In this document: positions 52,654 through 62,481 of the stretch, one piece after another
Numbering within the stretch: the first letter of the stretch is position 1
How the letters are laid out: the number at the start of each line of letters is the position of its first letter
Origin: Algibacter_G agarivorans
GTDB lineage: Bacteria > Bacteroidota > Bacteroidia > Flavobacteriales > Flavobacteriaceae
NCBI RefSeq assembly: GCF_039543245.1
Contig: NZ_BAABJJ010000039.1
Location: 1-64,000 of the forward strand
DNA: 64,000 nucleotides
Direction of reading: 5' to 3'
The notes under the pieces: generated by a model
Told to the model about the DNA's origin: nothing
What the model saw: the letters and a program-made list of their open reading frames with translations, nothing else
Database searches by the model: none
Made by a program: the position numbers and the translations under genes

Positions 52654-53859
52654 ATGCAAAAACCCCAACACTTTAAATTAGAATTTGTAGCCTTAATGGC
52701 CTCACTTATGTCTATTGTGGCCTTATCTATTGATGCTTTATTACCTGCTTTACCAGAAATAGGAAACTTTTTAAAGGTAGCAAACACAACAGATAATCAA
52801 TTATTGATTACCATGATTTTTCTAGGCTTGGGTTTTGGGCAACTTTTATTTGGGCCACTTTCAGATAGTTTTGGTAGAAAGCCCATTGTTTATATTGGTT
52901 TTGTAGTTTTTATTATGGCTAGCATTATTTGTGTTACCACCAAAAGTTTTGAAATGATGATTTTAGGCAGAATACTTCAAGGTATTGGTTTATCATCTCC
53001 TAGGAGTTTGGCGCTATCCATGATTAGAGACTCATACAGTGGTGATTATATGGCAAAAATAGTTTCCATTGTAGTTATGTTTTTTATTTTAGTTCCCGTA
53101 GTTGCACCGACTCTTGGACAGCTCTTAATAGCCTATTTTAATTGGGAATCCATATTTTATTTTAATCTGATTTTTGGTGTTTTAATCATGTTTTGGTTTT
53201 GGAAACGGCAACCAGAAACCTTACCCATTGAAAAAAGGATTAAATTTTCATCCCATCTCTTTATTGATGGTACAAAAGAATTTTTTAAACACAAAGAAGC
53301 TGTGGCATTCACTTTTGTATCGGGTTTTATTACTGGGTCTTTTATGGTGTACCTTAGTACTTCGCAACAAATATTTCAAGAGCAATATAACTTAGCAGCA
53401 ATGTTTCCATACATTTTTGCAAGTTTAGCCATATCAGTTGGGTTAGCAACCTATTTAAATAGTCGTTTAGTTGTTAAATACGGTATGATGCGAATTGCAT
53501 ATTTAGCAAGTATTACCTATGCTTTAATCTCAGTTTTATATGTTCTCATATTTTGGTCTGGAAATAATCCAAGCATATATATACTACTAAGTTTTTTTGC
53601 ATTGCAGTTTTTTGCTGTTGGTTTTCTCTTCGGAAACTTAAGAGCCATAGCCATGCAACCTCTGGGTCATATTGCAGGTATAGGAGCAGCTATTAACGGA
53701 TTTATCTCTACGGTTATGGCGGTTCCTATTGCAAACTACATTGGTGGTTTTGTAACTGATTCCGTATTGCCCTTATTTATTGGGTTTTCTATATTTGGAA
53801 TCATGTCTGTTTTGGTTTTTATTATAATGAGAAAGAAAGTATCACTGGTTAAAACTTAA
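52654..53859 (+). CDS. Bcr/CflA-family multidrug efflux MFS transporter
   Basis: The 401 residues form 12 predicted helices. The N-terminal SIVALSIDALLPALPEIG, the loop LGFGQLLFGPLSDSFGRKP and RILQGIGLSSPRSLALSMIRD (motif C region) are typical of the drug:H+ antiporter-1 Bcr/CflA group. It exports small antimicrobial or toxic compounds; the substrate is not predictable. It is divergent from the Crp-like regulator. Confidence 0.88.
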   Translation: MQKPQHFKLEFVALMASLMSIVALSIDALLPALPEIGNFLKVANTTDNQLLITMIFLGLGFGQLLFGPLSDSFGRKPIVYIGFVVFIMASIICVTTKSFEMMILGRILQGIGLSSPRSLALSMIRDSYSGDYMAKIVSIVVMFFILVPVVAPTLGQLLIAYFNWESIFYFNLIFGVLIMFWFWKRQPETLPIEKRIKFSSHLFIDGTKEFFKHKEAVAFTFVSGFITGSFMVYLSTSQQIFQEQYNLAAMFPYIFASLAISVGLATYLNSRLVVKYGMMRIAYLASITYALISVLYVLIFWSGNNPSIYILLSFFALQFFAVGFLFGNLRAIAMQPLGHIAGIGAAINGFISTVMAVPIANYIGGFVTDSVLPLFIGFSIFGIMSVLVFIIMRKKVSLVKT

Positions 53860-53898
53860 TTGTTTTTCAAAATACGGTATCTTATTTATAAATGCATT

Positions 53899-55665
53899 TT
53901 AAATCTTAGCTTGATACGTGTATAAATCATAATATCTGCCGTTAAAGGCAATCAACTCATCATGCGTACCGCGTTCTACAATATGACCAGCTTCAATAAC
54001 CAAAATTTGGTCAGCTTTTCTAATGGTACTGAGTCTATGTGCAATAATAATCGTGGTTCTATCTCTAATCAATTCCCCTAAACTTTTCTGAATTAAGGCT
54101 TCACTTTCCGTATCTAAACTTGATGTAGCTTCATCTAAAATGATGATTTTTGGATTAGCCAGAATAGCACGAGCAATAGCCAGACGTTGTCGTTGTCCGC
54201 CAGATAACTTGACACCTCTTTCTCCAATCAAAGTTTCTAAACCGTCTTCAAACCGATCCGTGAACTCATTTACATAAGCGGCTTTAACAGCATTTTGTAA
54301 TTCAGCTTCCGTAGCATTTGGTCTAGGGAACATGATATTTTCCTTAATGGTGCCTTCAAACAAAAATTCGTCTTGTAAAACCACACCTAAATATTGGCGG
54401 TAACTACTTAACTTCACTTTTGATAAATCTTGATTATCGATAGTGACTTTACCTGATTTAGGATTTAAAAACGTAGCTGATAGCCCTGCAATAGTCGACT
54501 TACCAGAACCAGAACTCCCAACTAAAGCTGTAACGGAACCTGCTGGCGCTTTAAAGTTGATATTATGAAGTACCTCTTTCCCTTCTTCGTATGAAAACGA
54601 TACATCATCAAATTCAATATCACCATTTATAGTTCCTAATTGTACATTTCGTTCTTGGTCATCTTCCTCGGCAGTCATATTCATAAGCTCTTCAGTTCTA
54701 TCTAAGCCCGCTAAGGCTTCAGTTAACTGACTTCCTATATTGCTCATTTGTACAATTGGCGCAATCATAAAACCAAGTATCAAAGTAAAGAATAAAAACT
54801 CTCCGGTAGACATTTCACTTTGCATCATATAATAGCCACCAATGGCCATAATACCTGTGGTCGCCACACCTATCAAAAAAGTAGAAGAACTGGTCATTAA
54901 AGCGGTTGCTGTCAAACTCTTTTTTACATTCTGAAATAGTTTATCCACCCCTTTTTCAAACACAATGTTCTCTTGTGCTTCCGCATTAAAAGCTTTTATA
55001 ACACGAACGCCTGCTAAAGTTTCAGTTAAACGGCCTTTAACTTCAGCATTTATTTTACCACGTTTTCTAAAAATAGGGCGAATGTATTTAAAGGCCCTAA
55101 GTGCAATGTATCCGAAAATAGAAAGTGGCACAAACACAAAAAGTGTCATCCATGCATTTAGTTTTATTAAGATAATTAAGGATACAATGGCTGTAAACGA
55201 ACCGCCCACTAATTGCACTAACCCCGTACCTATAAGGTTTCTAACACCTTCAACATCGGTCATAATTCTTGATACAAGTGCTCCAGATTTGGTGTTGTCA
55301 AAAAAGCTAATAGGTAGTGACAATACTTTCTTTTGAACTTGCGCCCTTAGTTCACTAATTAAATATTGTGCTTGTACACTTAATATTCGGGTTAGTAAAA
55401 ATGATGTAATTGATTGAATCGTAATTGCGCCAATTACGATAGCAATCAAATAATACAATTGTGTAAAATCTTTATTAGGAACAACATCATCCAACAGAAC
55501 TTTACTTTGCCATGGTAATACTAAACCAGATAAACTGCGAATAACTATGAGTATTAAACCTATAAAAACTAATTTTCGCCTAGGCCAAATAATAGTCTTA
55601 AAGGCTTGTGCCATGGTTACTTTTGGCTTTGTTTTATCTTTTGAAGATTCTTTTAGGTGTTGCAT
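53899..55665 (-). CDS. ABC exporter, fused permease and ATPase (MsbA/type I half-transporter)
   Basis: I take MQHLKESSKDKTKPKVTMAQ as the start; an ATG three codons upstream is possible. Six membrane helices span about 30-320. The nucleotide-binding domain follows (about 350-588) with Walker A GSSGSGKST (about 380), Q-loop VVLQDEFLFEG, signature LSGGQRQR, Walker B IIILDEATSSLD and H-loop IIAHRLST. All ATPase residues are intact. It acts as a homodimer to export lipids, drugs or peptides. It is convergent with the Bcr/CflA gene and 39 bases from it. Confidence 0.92.
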   Translation of the reverse strand: MQHLKESSKDKTKPKVTMAQAFKTIIWPRRKLVFIGLILIVIRSLSGLVLPWQSKVLLDDVVPNKDFTQLYYLIAIVIGAITIQSITSFLLTRILSVQAQYLISELRAQVQKKVLSLPISFFDNTKSGALVSRIMTDVEGVRNLIGTGLVQLVGGSFTAIVSLIILIKLNAWMTLFVFVPLSIFGYIALRAFKYIRPIFRKRGKINAEVKGRLTETLAGVRVIKAFNAEAQENIVFEKGVDKLFQNVKKSLTATALMTSSSTFLIGVATTGIMAIGGYYMMQSEMSTGEFLFFTLILGFMIAPIVQMSNIGSQLTEALAGLDRTEELMNMTAEEDDQERNVQLGTINGDIEFDDVSFSYEEGKEVLHNINFKAPAGSVTALVGSSGSGKSTIAGLSATFLNPKSGKVTIDNQDLSKVKLSSYRQYLGVVLQDEFLFEGTIKENIMFPRPNATEAELQNAVKAAYVNEFTDRFEDGLETLIGERGVKLSGGQRQRLAIARAILANPKIIILDEATSSLDTESEALIQKSLGELIRDRTTIIIAHRLSTIRKADQILVIEAGHIVERGTHDELIAFNGRYYDLYTYQAKI

Positions 55666-55733
55666 ATTTATCAAATAGTAAGTCTGTAAAAATACTGATT
55701 CTTAATAGGATAAAAAGAAAAACATGAAATTAA

Positions 55734-55758
55734 AAGACCACTCGTTTTGAGTGGTCTT
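55734..55758 (-). terminator. Terminator after the small lysine-rich ORF
   Basis: AAGACCACTC and GAGTGGTCTT arms (plus-strand view) with a short T/G loop, 25 bases past the stop of the 34-residue ORF; a TTTTAATTT tract follows on the minus strand. Confidence 0.65.
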
Positions 55759-55782
55759 AAAACTTATTAAAGTATAAAAATA

Positions 55783-55887
55783 TTAAATCCTTTTTGCTTT
55801 TTTAGCAAGCTTTGCAGCTTTCTTTTCCTTAGGAGTTAATACTGCTTCTTTTTTAACATTCTTTTTCGCATCCTTAGATTTTGCCAT
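55783..55887 (-). CDS. 34-residue lysine-rich basic protein
   Basis: The frame encodes MAKSKDAKKNVKKEAVLTPK followed by EKKAAKLAKKAKRI: 14 of 34 residues are Lys and there are nine Ala. It has its own upstream space (28 bases to the ADH stop) and a hairpin terminator directly after it, which supports a true gene. The composition resembles short histone-H1-like tails or ribosome-associated basic peptides. I know of similar small proteins in Flavobacteriaceae, but no function. Confidence 0.6.
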   Translation of the reverse strand: MAKSKDAKKNVKKEAVLTPKEKKAAKLAKKAKRI

Positions 55888-55915
55888 GATTATTTATTTA
55901 GTTTTATTAATAAAA

Positions 55916-56923
55916 TTATGCTTTTAGTACTAATCTAAAACGTGCTTTACCTGCTTCCAAATGTTCAAGTGCTTTATTAACATCTTTCATATCAAACTCC
56001 TCTACAGTTGGATAAATATCATGTCTTACACAGAAATCTAACATGGTTTTTGTCAAAGCGATACTTCCCAGTGGGCTTCCCCCAACTGATTTTTCTCCAG
56101 TCAACAATGTAAATGCAGGAATTGCCATAGGTTCTAAAACCGCTCCAACATTATGAAAACGTCCTTGAGGCGCTAAAGTAACCAAAAAAGAATTCCAATC
56201 CAGAGTCACATTAGCTGTGTTTAATATAAAATTTAATGACCCTGCAATATCCCCTAAGGCTTCGGGATTTGTAGAATCTACAACACTATGGGCCCCCATA
56301 GCCAATATACTTTCTTTTTTATTTGGGTTAGAACTAAATGCCGTTACCTCGCAGCCCCATGCTTTTAAAAATTTAATAGCCATATGCCCTAGTCCGCCAA
56401 TACCAATCACGCCTACACGGTCTGTAGCCTTAACGCCTGCTAAAATAATAGGATTAAATACAGTAATACCACCACATAATAATGGCCCTGCTTTTTTCAT
56501 ATCTATGTTTTTGGGTAATGGAATGGTCCAAGACCAGTGACTTCTCACAGTATCTGAAAAACCTTCATGACGGCCAACAATAGTAGCTTCAGCAGTACCA
56601 CATAAATGTTGCTGTCCGTCTAAACATTGATTACAATGCATACATGAACCAGAATACCATCCTACACCAACTTTATCGCCAATTTTCAACCCTTTTACTT
56701 CACTTCCTAAAGCTGTAACTTCACCAACAATTTCATGTCCAGGAACAAGTGGAAATTGACTCATACCCCAATCATTGTTAATCATACTTAAATCTGAATG
56801 ACAAATACCACAATAATCTACTTTAACGTCTACTTCTTCATTACCAATTTCTGGCAAATCATATTGAAACTCTTTTAATTTTTCTCCTGCTTCAAAGGCA
56901 GCATAAGCGTTTACTTTTTTCAT
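55916..56923 (-). CDS. Zinc-dependent NAD(P) alcohol dehydrogenase (YahK/CAD-like)
   Basis: The start is at MKKVNAYAAFEAGEKLKEFQ, since the GTG-started longer frame adds 28 unlike residues. The 335-residue medium-chain dehydrogenase has catalytic zinc ligands Cys38 (YCGICHSD) and His62-Glu63 (PGHEIVGEV), a structural zinc set in CMHCNQCLDGQQHLC, and a Rossmann motif GIGGLGHMAIK. It most resembles the broad-range aldehyde reductases YahK/cinnamyl alcohol dehydrogenase. It lies 86 bases downstream of the TRAP permease on the same strand and may act on a product of what that system imports. Confidence 0.9.
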   Translation of the reverse strand: MKKVNAYAAFEAGEKLKEFQYDLPEIGNEEVDVKVDYCGICHSDLSMINNDWGMSQFPLVPGHEIVGEVTALGSEVKGLKIGDKVGVGWYSGSCMHCNQCLDGQQHLCGTAEATIVGRHEGFSDTVRSHWSWTIPLPKNIDMKKAGPLLCGGITVFNPIILAGVKATDRVGVIGIGGLGHMAIKFLKAWGCEVTAFSSNPNKKESILAMGAHSVVDSTNPEALGDIAGSLNFILNTANVTLDWNSFLVTLAPQGRFHNVGAVLEPMAIPAFTLLTGEKSVGGSPLGSIALTKTMLDFCVRHDIYPTVEEFDMKDVNKALEHLEAGKARFRLVLKA

Positions 56924-57009
56924 GACTGACTTGTTTATGGTTGATAGTAAAGATATTTCTTTTCTGGCAAAATATAAAATTAAAGCCTTTGTTCTTTTTG
57001 AGGACACCT

Positions 57010-58284
57010 CTAATCCATAAACAATTTTGGCAGATACAATGATATTTCAGGAATTAACGTTACCAAAGCAAGTACAACAAGACTGGTAATTAAAAATGGA
57101 ACTCCTGCTTTACTAACTTTACCAATGGAGACTTTACCGATGCTTGCCGATACAAAAAGACAAACTCCTAATGGTGGCGTAGTTAAACCAATCATTAAAT
57201 TTAATAGGGCTATTACGGCAAAATGAATGGGATCTACATCAACAGCTAGTGCCACTTTTAACAGGATTGGGAATAATATTAGAAGGGCTGCTATAGTTTC
57301 CATAAAGGTGCCGACAAATATTAATAAAATATTTATTAATAGCAGTACCACATATTTATTGTTGGAGAAATTTAAGATTTCTGAAGATACTAATTGTGGC
57401 AATTGTTCAGTTATTAAAATCCATCCAAATAGATTTGCGAAACCAATAAGCACCATAAGTGATGCCGATGTTTTCATAGAATCTAAAACAATAACTTGAA
57501 TATTCTTAAAGTTGAGTTTTTTATAAACAAATACACCTATTAATAAAGCGTATATAACTGCTATAATTGAAGCCTCGGTTGGCGTAAATACTCCGCCTAC
57601 TATACCGAATAAAATGATGAAGGTCATTAGTAAAGACCAAAACGTATCTTTAAACCCTATCATTATTTGCTTGAAACTACTTTTTGGATGCTTTGGATAT
57701 TTCTTTTTTCTGGCGATAAAATATGTGACTCCCATAAGCCCGAAGCCTAATAAAAACCCTGGTATTGCCCCAGCAAGAAACAATCTCCCAACCGATAAAC
57801 CACTTAAAGTAGCTGCAATAATCATGGGTACACTTGGAGGTATTATAGGACCTACAGTTGATGAAGCAGCTGTTATAGCACATGAGAAATCAGCATCATA
57901 CCCTTCTTTTTTCATAGCAGGAATCATTACAGAACCAATACTTGCTGTATCTGAAATAGCCGTTCCAGAAATGCCTGCAAAAAGCATAGAAGCCCCAATA
58001 TTGGCTAAGGCTAATCCACCTCTAATGTGTCCGGTAAGATGATTACAAAACGTTATGATTTTTGCTGTTAACCCGCCTTGATTCATTAAACTACCAGCCA
58101 AAATAAATCCTGGGACACTAAGCAACACGAAAACATCTATACCCGAGTACATTTTCATAGGAATCACAATTAATGGAATACCCTTGAAAAGTAGATAAAC
58201 TAAACATGAAAATCCTAACGAAAATGCAATTGGAAATCTGAATATTAAACAGGTAATAAATACAAGTATCAATATCCAAATCAT
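57010..58284 (-). CDS. dctM: TRAP transporter large permease subunit (DctM)
   Basis: The 424 residues form 12-13 helices. Motifs GFILAGSLMNQGGLTAKII, SMLFAGISGTAISDTASIGS, SSTVGPIIPPSVPMIIAA and LTTPPLGVCLFVSA are the DctM hallmarks. It imports an organic anion with Na+ using the soluble receptor DctP. The order is dctP-dctQ-dctM with gaps of one to two bases. The substrate may be an organic or sugar acid, judging from the divergent FAH-family hydrolase. Confidence 0.93.
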   Translation of the reverse strand: MIWILILVFITCLIFRFPIAFSLGFSCLVYLLFKGIPLIVIPMKMYSGIDVFVLLSVPGFILAGSLMNQGGLTAKIITFCNHLTGHIRGGLALANIGASMLFAGISGTAISDTASIGSVMIPAMKKEGYDADFSCAITAASSTVGPIIPPSVPMIIAATLSGLSVGRLFLAGAIPGFLLGFGLMGVTYFIARKKKYPKHPKSSFKQIMIGFKDTFWSLLMTFIILFGIVGGVFTPTEASIIAVIYALLIGVFVYKKLNFKNIQVIVLDSMKTSASLMVLIGFANLFGWILITEQLPQLVSSEILNFSNNKYVVLLLINILLIFVGTFMETIAALLILFPILLKVALAVDVDPIHFAVIALLNLMIGLTTPPLGVCLFVSASIGKVSIGKVSKAGVPFLITSLVVLALVTLIPEISLYLPKLFMD

Positions 58285-58286
58285 AA

Positions 58287-58754
58287 TTAATGTTTAAGTT
58301 TTTTGATTGATTTTAATAAATCCCAAATAGCGTAGACAGTTATAAAAGCTCCCATAATAACCATAGAAGCAAAAGCTATAGCCATGGAAACTCCCAAACT
58401 AGGAGAATGTTCTATAATACCAACTTTTACAAATTGAATGGCATAAACCGTTAATATTAAAAATAAAACGATTGTGAACAGCGATACAATAATTGACAAA
58501 ATGTTCTGTTGCCGAATACTCATTTTATTATAAATCACATCAAAATGAACATAATAACCACCTTTCATAGCTAAACCTGCTGCAAAACTCATAGCATAAA
58601 TAAAGAAAAATCGGGCTGCTTCTTCTGTCCATGAAGGGGCGCTATCCATAAAAAATCTGGCATAAATTTGAATGAGTGTAACCGCAATAAAGCAAAAACT
58701 ACTAATTAAAGTACCGTATTTCAGAAATCTACCAACACCTTTTTTTAGGTTCAT
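58287..58754 (-). CDS. dctQ: TRAP transporter small permease subunit (DctQ)
   Basis: The 155-residue protein has four predicted helices, with the conserved WTEEAARFFFIYAMSFAAGL segment (about 41-60) and KGGYYVHFDV. It forms the membrane unit with DctM. Its start codon touches the stop of dctP (TAATG arrangement), so translation is coupled. Confidence 0.88.
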   Translation of the reverse strand: MNLKKGVGRFLKYGTLISSFCFIAVTLIQIYARFFMDSAPSWTEEAARFFFIYAMSFAAGLAMKGGYYVHFDVIYNKMSIRQQNILSIIVSLFTIVLFLILTVYAIQFVKVGIIEHSPSLGVSMAIAFASMVIMGAFITVYAIWDLLKSIKKLKH

Positions 58755-59764
58755 TACTCTCTAAGTTTTAAAATATCATTATATACTTTTTGCATTTCTG
58801 GAGACAGACTTTTATAAATAGATGCTCTTGCTGCATCACCAAAAGCGTCTTTATCCACTTCAATAAAAGTCATTCCTTCATTTTCTAAATGATTTTGAAT
58901 TTGTCTTTCGCTTTCCAAAAAAAGTTTGTGTTCATATTTTACCATGTCTTCAACTGCCTTAAGAAAGATTATTTTTAAATCATCTGGAAACGCTTGAAAT
59001 TGTTTCTCTCCTATTACGGGATACGTCCAACTTACCACATGAGCCGTAAGATTAACATATTTTTGAACTTCGTAAAAACCTGCCGCCTTAATTATAGCAA
59101 ATCCGTTTTCTTGAGCTTCGACTGTTCCTTGTTGTAATGACGTAAAAACCTCAGAAAACGCCATAGGTGTTGGTTTAGCACCTAGAGCTTCCCAAGCTAT
59201 AACAAATGAGGGCACATTAGGCACTCTAACAATAAGACCGTTTAAATCATCTGGATGTTTTATAGGTTTATTTGACGTTAAATGTCTTGGGCCACCAGGG
59301 AATTGTCCTAAAGGGCGTAATCCAATTTGGTTAATCATCTCCTGTTCCATACGTTTACCGATATCACTTTCAATAAGAACCCGCATATCTGTAGAATCTC
59401 TTAACAAAAAAGGCAATTCACAAAACGTAAGTATCTCAACCCAATTGCTTAGTGGTGAGCCTGTTGTAGTCATATCAATGACTCCAGCTCTAATTAATCG
59501 AATAGCTTCAATTTCTTTAGCTAATTGTTCAGAATGGTAATTATCAAGTATAATTCTACCATCCGTTCTTTCTTCTAAAATTTCAGAAAAATACTCAAAC
59601 GCTTTAAACCAAGTGTGGCTTTCGTTTACTAAAAGACTTGCTCTTAAATGAAACTCTGGGTCTTTCTTCTTTTCACATCCAAAAAAGAAAATCAACACTA
59701 AAACCAACATAAAAATGTTCGTAATTCTTCTTAAGCAAAATGGTATTTGATGGTTGTATTTCAA
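58754..59764 (-). CDS. dctP: TRAP transporter substrate-binding lipoprotein (DctP)
   Basis: The 336-residue receptor has a hydrophobic signal with Cys30 (LVLIFFFGC), so it is probably a lipoprotein, which is unusual for DctP of Proteobacteria but common in Bacteroidota. The start may be Met19 rather than Met1. The DctP fold follows: SHTWFKAFEYFSEILEERT, ELPFLLRD, GGPRHLTSNKPIKHPDDLNG with the anion-binding Arg in RVPNVPSFV, and FTSLQQGTVEAQENG. These Arg and the carboxylate-binding pattern suit an organic acid substrate. Confidence 0.9.
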   Translation of the reverse strand: MKYNHQIPFCLRRITNIFMLVLVLIFFFGCEKKKDPEFHLRASLLVNESHTWFKAFEYFSEILEERTDGRIILDNYHSEQLAKEIEAIRLIRAGVIDMTTTGSPLSNWVEILTFCELPFLLRDSTDMRVLIESDIGKRMEQEMINQIGLRPLGQFPGGPRHLTSNKPIKHPDDLNGLIVRVPNVPSFVIAWEALGAKPTPMAFSEVFTSLQQGTVEAQENGFAIIKAAGFYEVQKYVNLTAHVVSWTYPVIGEKQFQAFPDDLKIIFLKAVEDMVKYEHKLFLESERQIQNHLENEGMTFIEVDKDAFGDAARASIYKSLSPEMQKVYNDILKLRE

Positions 59765-59912
59765 TTAATAATGGTCTATTTTAAAAATAACTCCGAAGAT
59801 ATAAAAAAATGTTCAAAAACTTAATAGATATTAAATCAGATAAAGTTAATAGCTAGGTTCTAATTTATTATTTTTATACCTCAAATTAATTCAACAACAA
59901 AAGATAAAAACG

Positions 59913-60527
59913 ATGAAAATAATTGGTATTGGCAAAAACTACGTAAATGATAAAAGTGAAATTAACGCACTAAAAACTGGCGATCAACTTATTTTTGTAA
60001 AGGCTGAAAGTACTTTGGTTACTAATAACAAGGATATTGTTTTTCCTAAGATTACAAATCAATTAATATTTGAAGTAGAACTGGTTGCCAAAATAGGTAA
60101 AACAGGAAAAGATATATCTGAAAGTGATGCAGCTTCTTATATTAGTGAAATTGGCATTGGAATTGACTACACTGCCAAAGATGTTTTAGGAGCAAGTAGA
60201 GAAAATAAAGGGCCTTGGGCTTTAGCTAAAGGATTTGATGGAGCATCACCAGTAAACGGATTTAAACCGATTTTAAACTTTTCTGACATCAATGACATTA
60301 ATTTTAGTTTAAATATTAATGGTAAGGAAATACAATCAGGAAACACCAGTGATATGATTTATAATTTTGTTGAAATCATCGCTTTTGTTTCTAAATATAT
60401 GACCTTAGAACCTGGTGATTTAATTTTCACAGGAACGCCTGCAAGTGGCGCAGGACAAAATTTTAAAGGCGACCATCTACAAGCTTCTATTGAAGGAGAA
60501 TTACTTTTAGATTTTAAGTTAATCTAA
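59913..60527 (+). CDS. Fumarylacetoacetate hydrolase (FAH) family protein
   Basis: The 204-residue protein is the short, single-domain form. It has the metal-binding pattern FEVELVAKIGK (Glu-x-Glu), GIGIDYTAKDV (about 87), WALAKGFDGASPV and the C-terminal FTGTPASGAG. Members hydrolyse acylpyruvates or decarboxylate oxaloacetate or 2-oxo-hydroxy acids with Mg2+. It is divergent from the TRAP operon, which may bring in its substrate, and lies 24 bases before the cNMP/CBS/DUF294 gene. Confidence 0.87.
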   Translation: MKIIGIGKNYVNDKSEINALKTGDQLIFVKAESTLVTNNKDIVFPKITNQLIFEVELVAKIGKTGKDISESDAASYISEIGIGIDYTAKDVLGASRENKGPWALAKGFDGASPVNGFKPILNFSDINDINFSLNINGKEIQSGNTSDMIYNFVEIIAFVSKYMTLEPGDLIFTGTPASGAGQNFKGDHLQASIEGELLLDFKLI

Positions 60528-60551
60528 AAACTAAAACCAATAAATTACCAG

Positions 60552-62468
60552 ATGAAGAATTCTATTGCCGAACGTGTTAGCGAATTTTTAAAACGCTATC
60601 CTCCATTTAATATGGTTAAGCCTAAAAACTTATTAGACTTAGCTGGAGAAATCACCATTGTATATTTAGAAAAAGGCAATACCATATTTAAAAAAGATGA
60701 TGCGACTCATGAGTACTTTTATATCGTTAGAGATGGTGCTGTAAGCTCAAATTATGATAATGGTACAACCATGGAAATTATGAATATTCATGATATGGGT
60801 GATGTTTTTGGTTTACAACCGCTAATAATCAAAGAGCCTTACAAACTTACTGCCACAGCCAACGAAGAATCTATAGTGTATGCTATTCCTATTACACTTT
60901 TCCAGTCTGTTACAGATAACAACGCTAAGATTCAAAAGTACTTAATTACGGCTTTTGCCTCCAATACTTATACACCTTACACAGCAGAAGAATCAGGTAA
61001 AATTTTTGTTGATTATTTACCCAATACATCACAGGACATTGTGAATTTTCAAACTGCAAATTACACCAAAAACCCAATTACCTGCGGAATTAGATCCACG
61101 CTAAAAAGTGCCGCTAAAAAAATGTGCGAGCATAGAATTGGATGTATCATTGTGGTTGACACAAATAAAAAACCTGTTGGGATTATTACAAATAGTGATA
61201 TAAAAAACAAAATAGCCACAGGTTTATTCCCTATAGAAACTAGAGTAACCAATATTATGACCTCCCCTGTAATCACAGGAAAAAAAGATTTAACTGTTGC
61301 CGACGGGCAATTACAAATGATAAAAAACAACATAGGGCATTTATGTATTACTAAAGATGGTTCGATAAATTCCAAATTGGTTGGCGTACTAACACATCAT
61401 GATGTGTTGGCAACGTTAGGTAATAGTCCAACTGTAATTTTAAAAGAAATAAAACGCGCTAAACGCACCAAAAAACTCAGGGCAGCCAGACGTAAAGCCA
61501 ATGGGCTTTTAAAAAGTTATTTAGAGCAAAATATCCCTATATCGCACATTATCAATGTAGTTTCCCAAATTAACGATGCCGTTACAATTCGTGCCATTGA
61601 GTTAGCCATTAAAAAAATGCCCACACCTCCGCCTGTTACCTTTTCCTGGTTAGCATTGGGGAGTCAAGGCAGAAAAGAACAGTTGCTTTTTACCGATCAA
61701 GACAATGCATTAATTTTTGAAGATGTCCCTATAAAACAATACAAAGAAACTCAAGAATATTTTTTAGAATTATCTCGTTATGTAACAAAAACCTTAAATA
61801 AAGTAGGGTTTGAATATTGCGAAGCTGATATGATGGCAAGCAATCCTGAATGGTGCAAATCTTTTTCCCAATGGAAAACACAATTTAAAGACTGGATTTT
61901 AAAACCCGATGAAAAGGCCATTTTATTATCTTCCATATTCTTTGATTACAATAGTGTTTATGGTAACAAAAAATTGGTAGATAATCTTACAGATACTATT
62001 TTCAAAACCTTGAGCGAAACATCTTTATTCTATAAATTCTTAGGAAGCGATGCCATTAAAAGCCCTACGCCTCTAGGTTTTTTTAGACAGTTTTTGGTAG
62101 AACAAAATGGCGAACAAAAAGAACTTTTCAATATTAAAAGCAGGGCCATAATGCCTTTGGTTGATGCTGCTCGACTACTCATATTAAGTAAACAGATAAA
62201 AGGTGTGAACAACACTTTTGAACGTTTTGAAAAACTGGCATATTTAGAGCCCGAGAATAAAGAATTACATGAATCCTGCTCCTATGCATTTAAGGCACTT
62301 TCAAAATTTAAGACTAAGCAAGGATTACTTCATAACGATTCGGGCAAACTCATTGATTTAGAAAGTTTAACTAAAGAAGAAAAATTAAAATTAAGGCGCT
62401 GTTTTAAACCTATTCAAGAAATTCAAGAGGTTTTACAAATCCGTTTCGATTTAAAAAACTTTATCTAA
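60552..62468 (+). CDS. cNMP-binding/CBS/DUF294 nucleotidyltransferase-like protein
   Basis: The 638 residues hold, in order, a cyclic-nucleotide-binding domain (about 15-130: VYLEKGNTIFKKDDATHEYF, GDVFGLQPL), two CBS domains (about 165-295: MCEHRIGCIIVVDTNKKPVG and KNNIGHLCITKDGSINSKLV), a DUF294 nucleotidyltransferase-like domain (SWLALGSQGRKEQLLFTDQD, about 364-383) and the DUF294 C-terminal helical domain. GSQGRxE and TDQD are the GlnD-like motifs. Such proteins are thought to sense nucleotides and control acetate or carbon use. The next gene, an exonuclease, is 13 bases away, a pairing seen in many bacteria. Confidence 0.88.
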   Translation: MKNSIAERVSEFLKRYPPFNMVKPKNLLDLAGEITIVYLEKGNTIFKKDDATHEYFYIVRDGAVSSNYDNGTTMEIMNIHDMGDVFGLQPLIIKEPYKLTATANEESIVYAIPITLFQSVTDNNAKIQKYLITAFASNTYTPYTAEESGKIFVDYLPNTSQDIVNFQTANYTKNPITCGIRSTLKSAAKKMCEHRIGCIIVVDTNKKPVGIITNSDIKNKIATGLFPIETRVTNIMTSPVITGKKDLTVADGQLQMIKNNIGHLCITKDGSINSKLVGVLTHHDVLATLGNSPTVILKEIKRAKRTKKLRAARRKANGLLKSYLEQNIPISHIINVVSQINDAVTIRAIELAIKKMPTPPPVTFSWLALGSQGRKEQLLFTDQDNALIFEDVPIKQYKETQEYFLELSRYVTKTLNKVGFEYCEADMMASNPEWCKSFSQWKTQFKDWILKPDEKAILLSSIFFDYNSVYGNKKLVDNLTDTIFKTLSETSLFYKFLGSDAIKSPTPLGFFRQFLVEQNGEQKELFNIKSRAIMPLVDAARLLILSKQIKGVNNTFERFEKLAYLEPENKELHESCSYAFKALSKFKTKQGLLHNDSGKLIDLESLTKEEKLKLRRCFKPIQEIQEVLQIRFDLKNFI

Positions 62469-62481
62469 TAACTGTCAATAA

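Noticed and set aside
56924..57007. GTG start extending the alcohol dehydrogenase by 28 codons
   Set aside because: The added residues do not resemble the family, while MKKVNAYAAF is the usual N-terminus.
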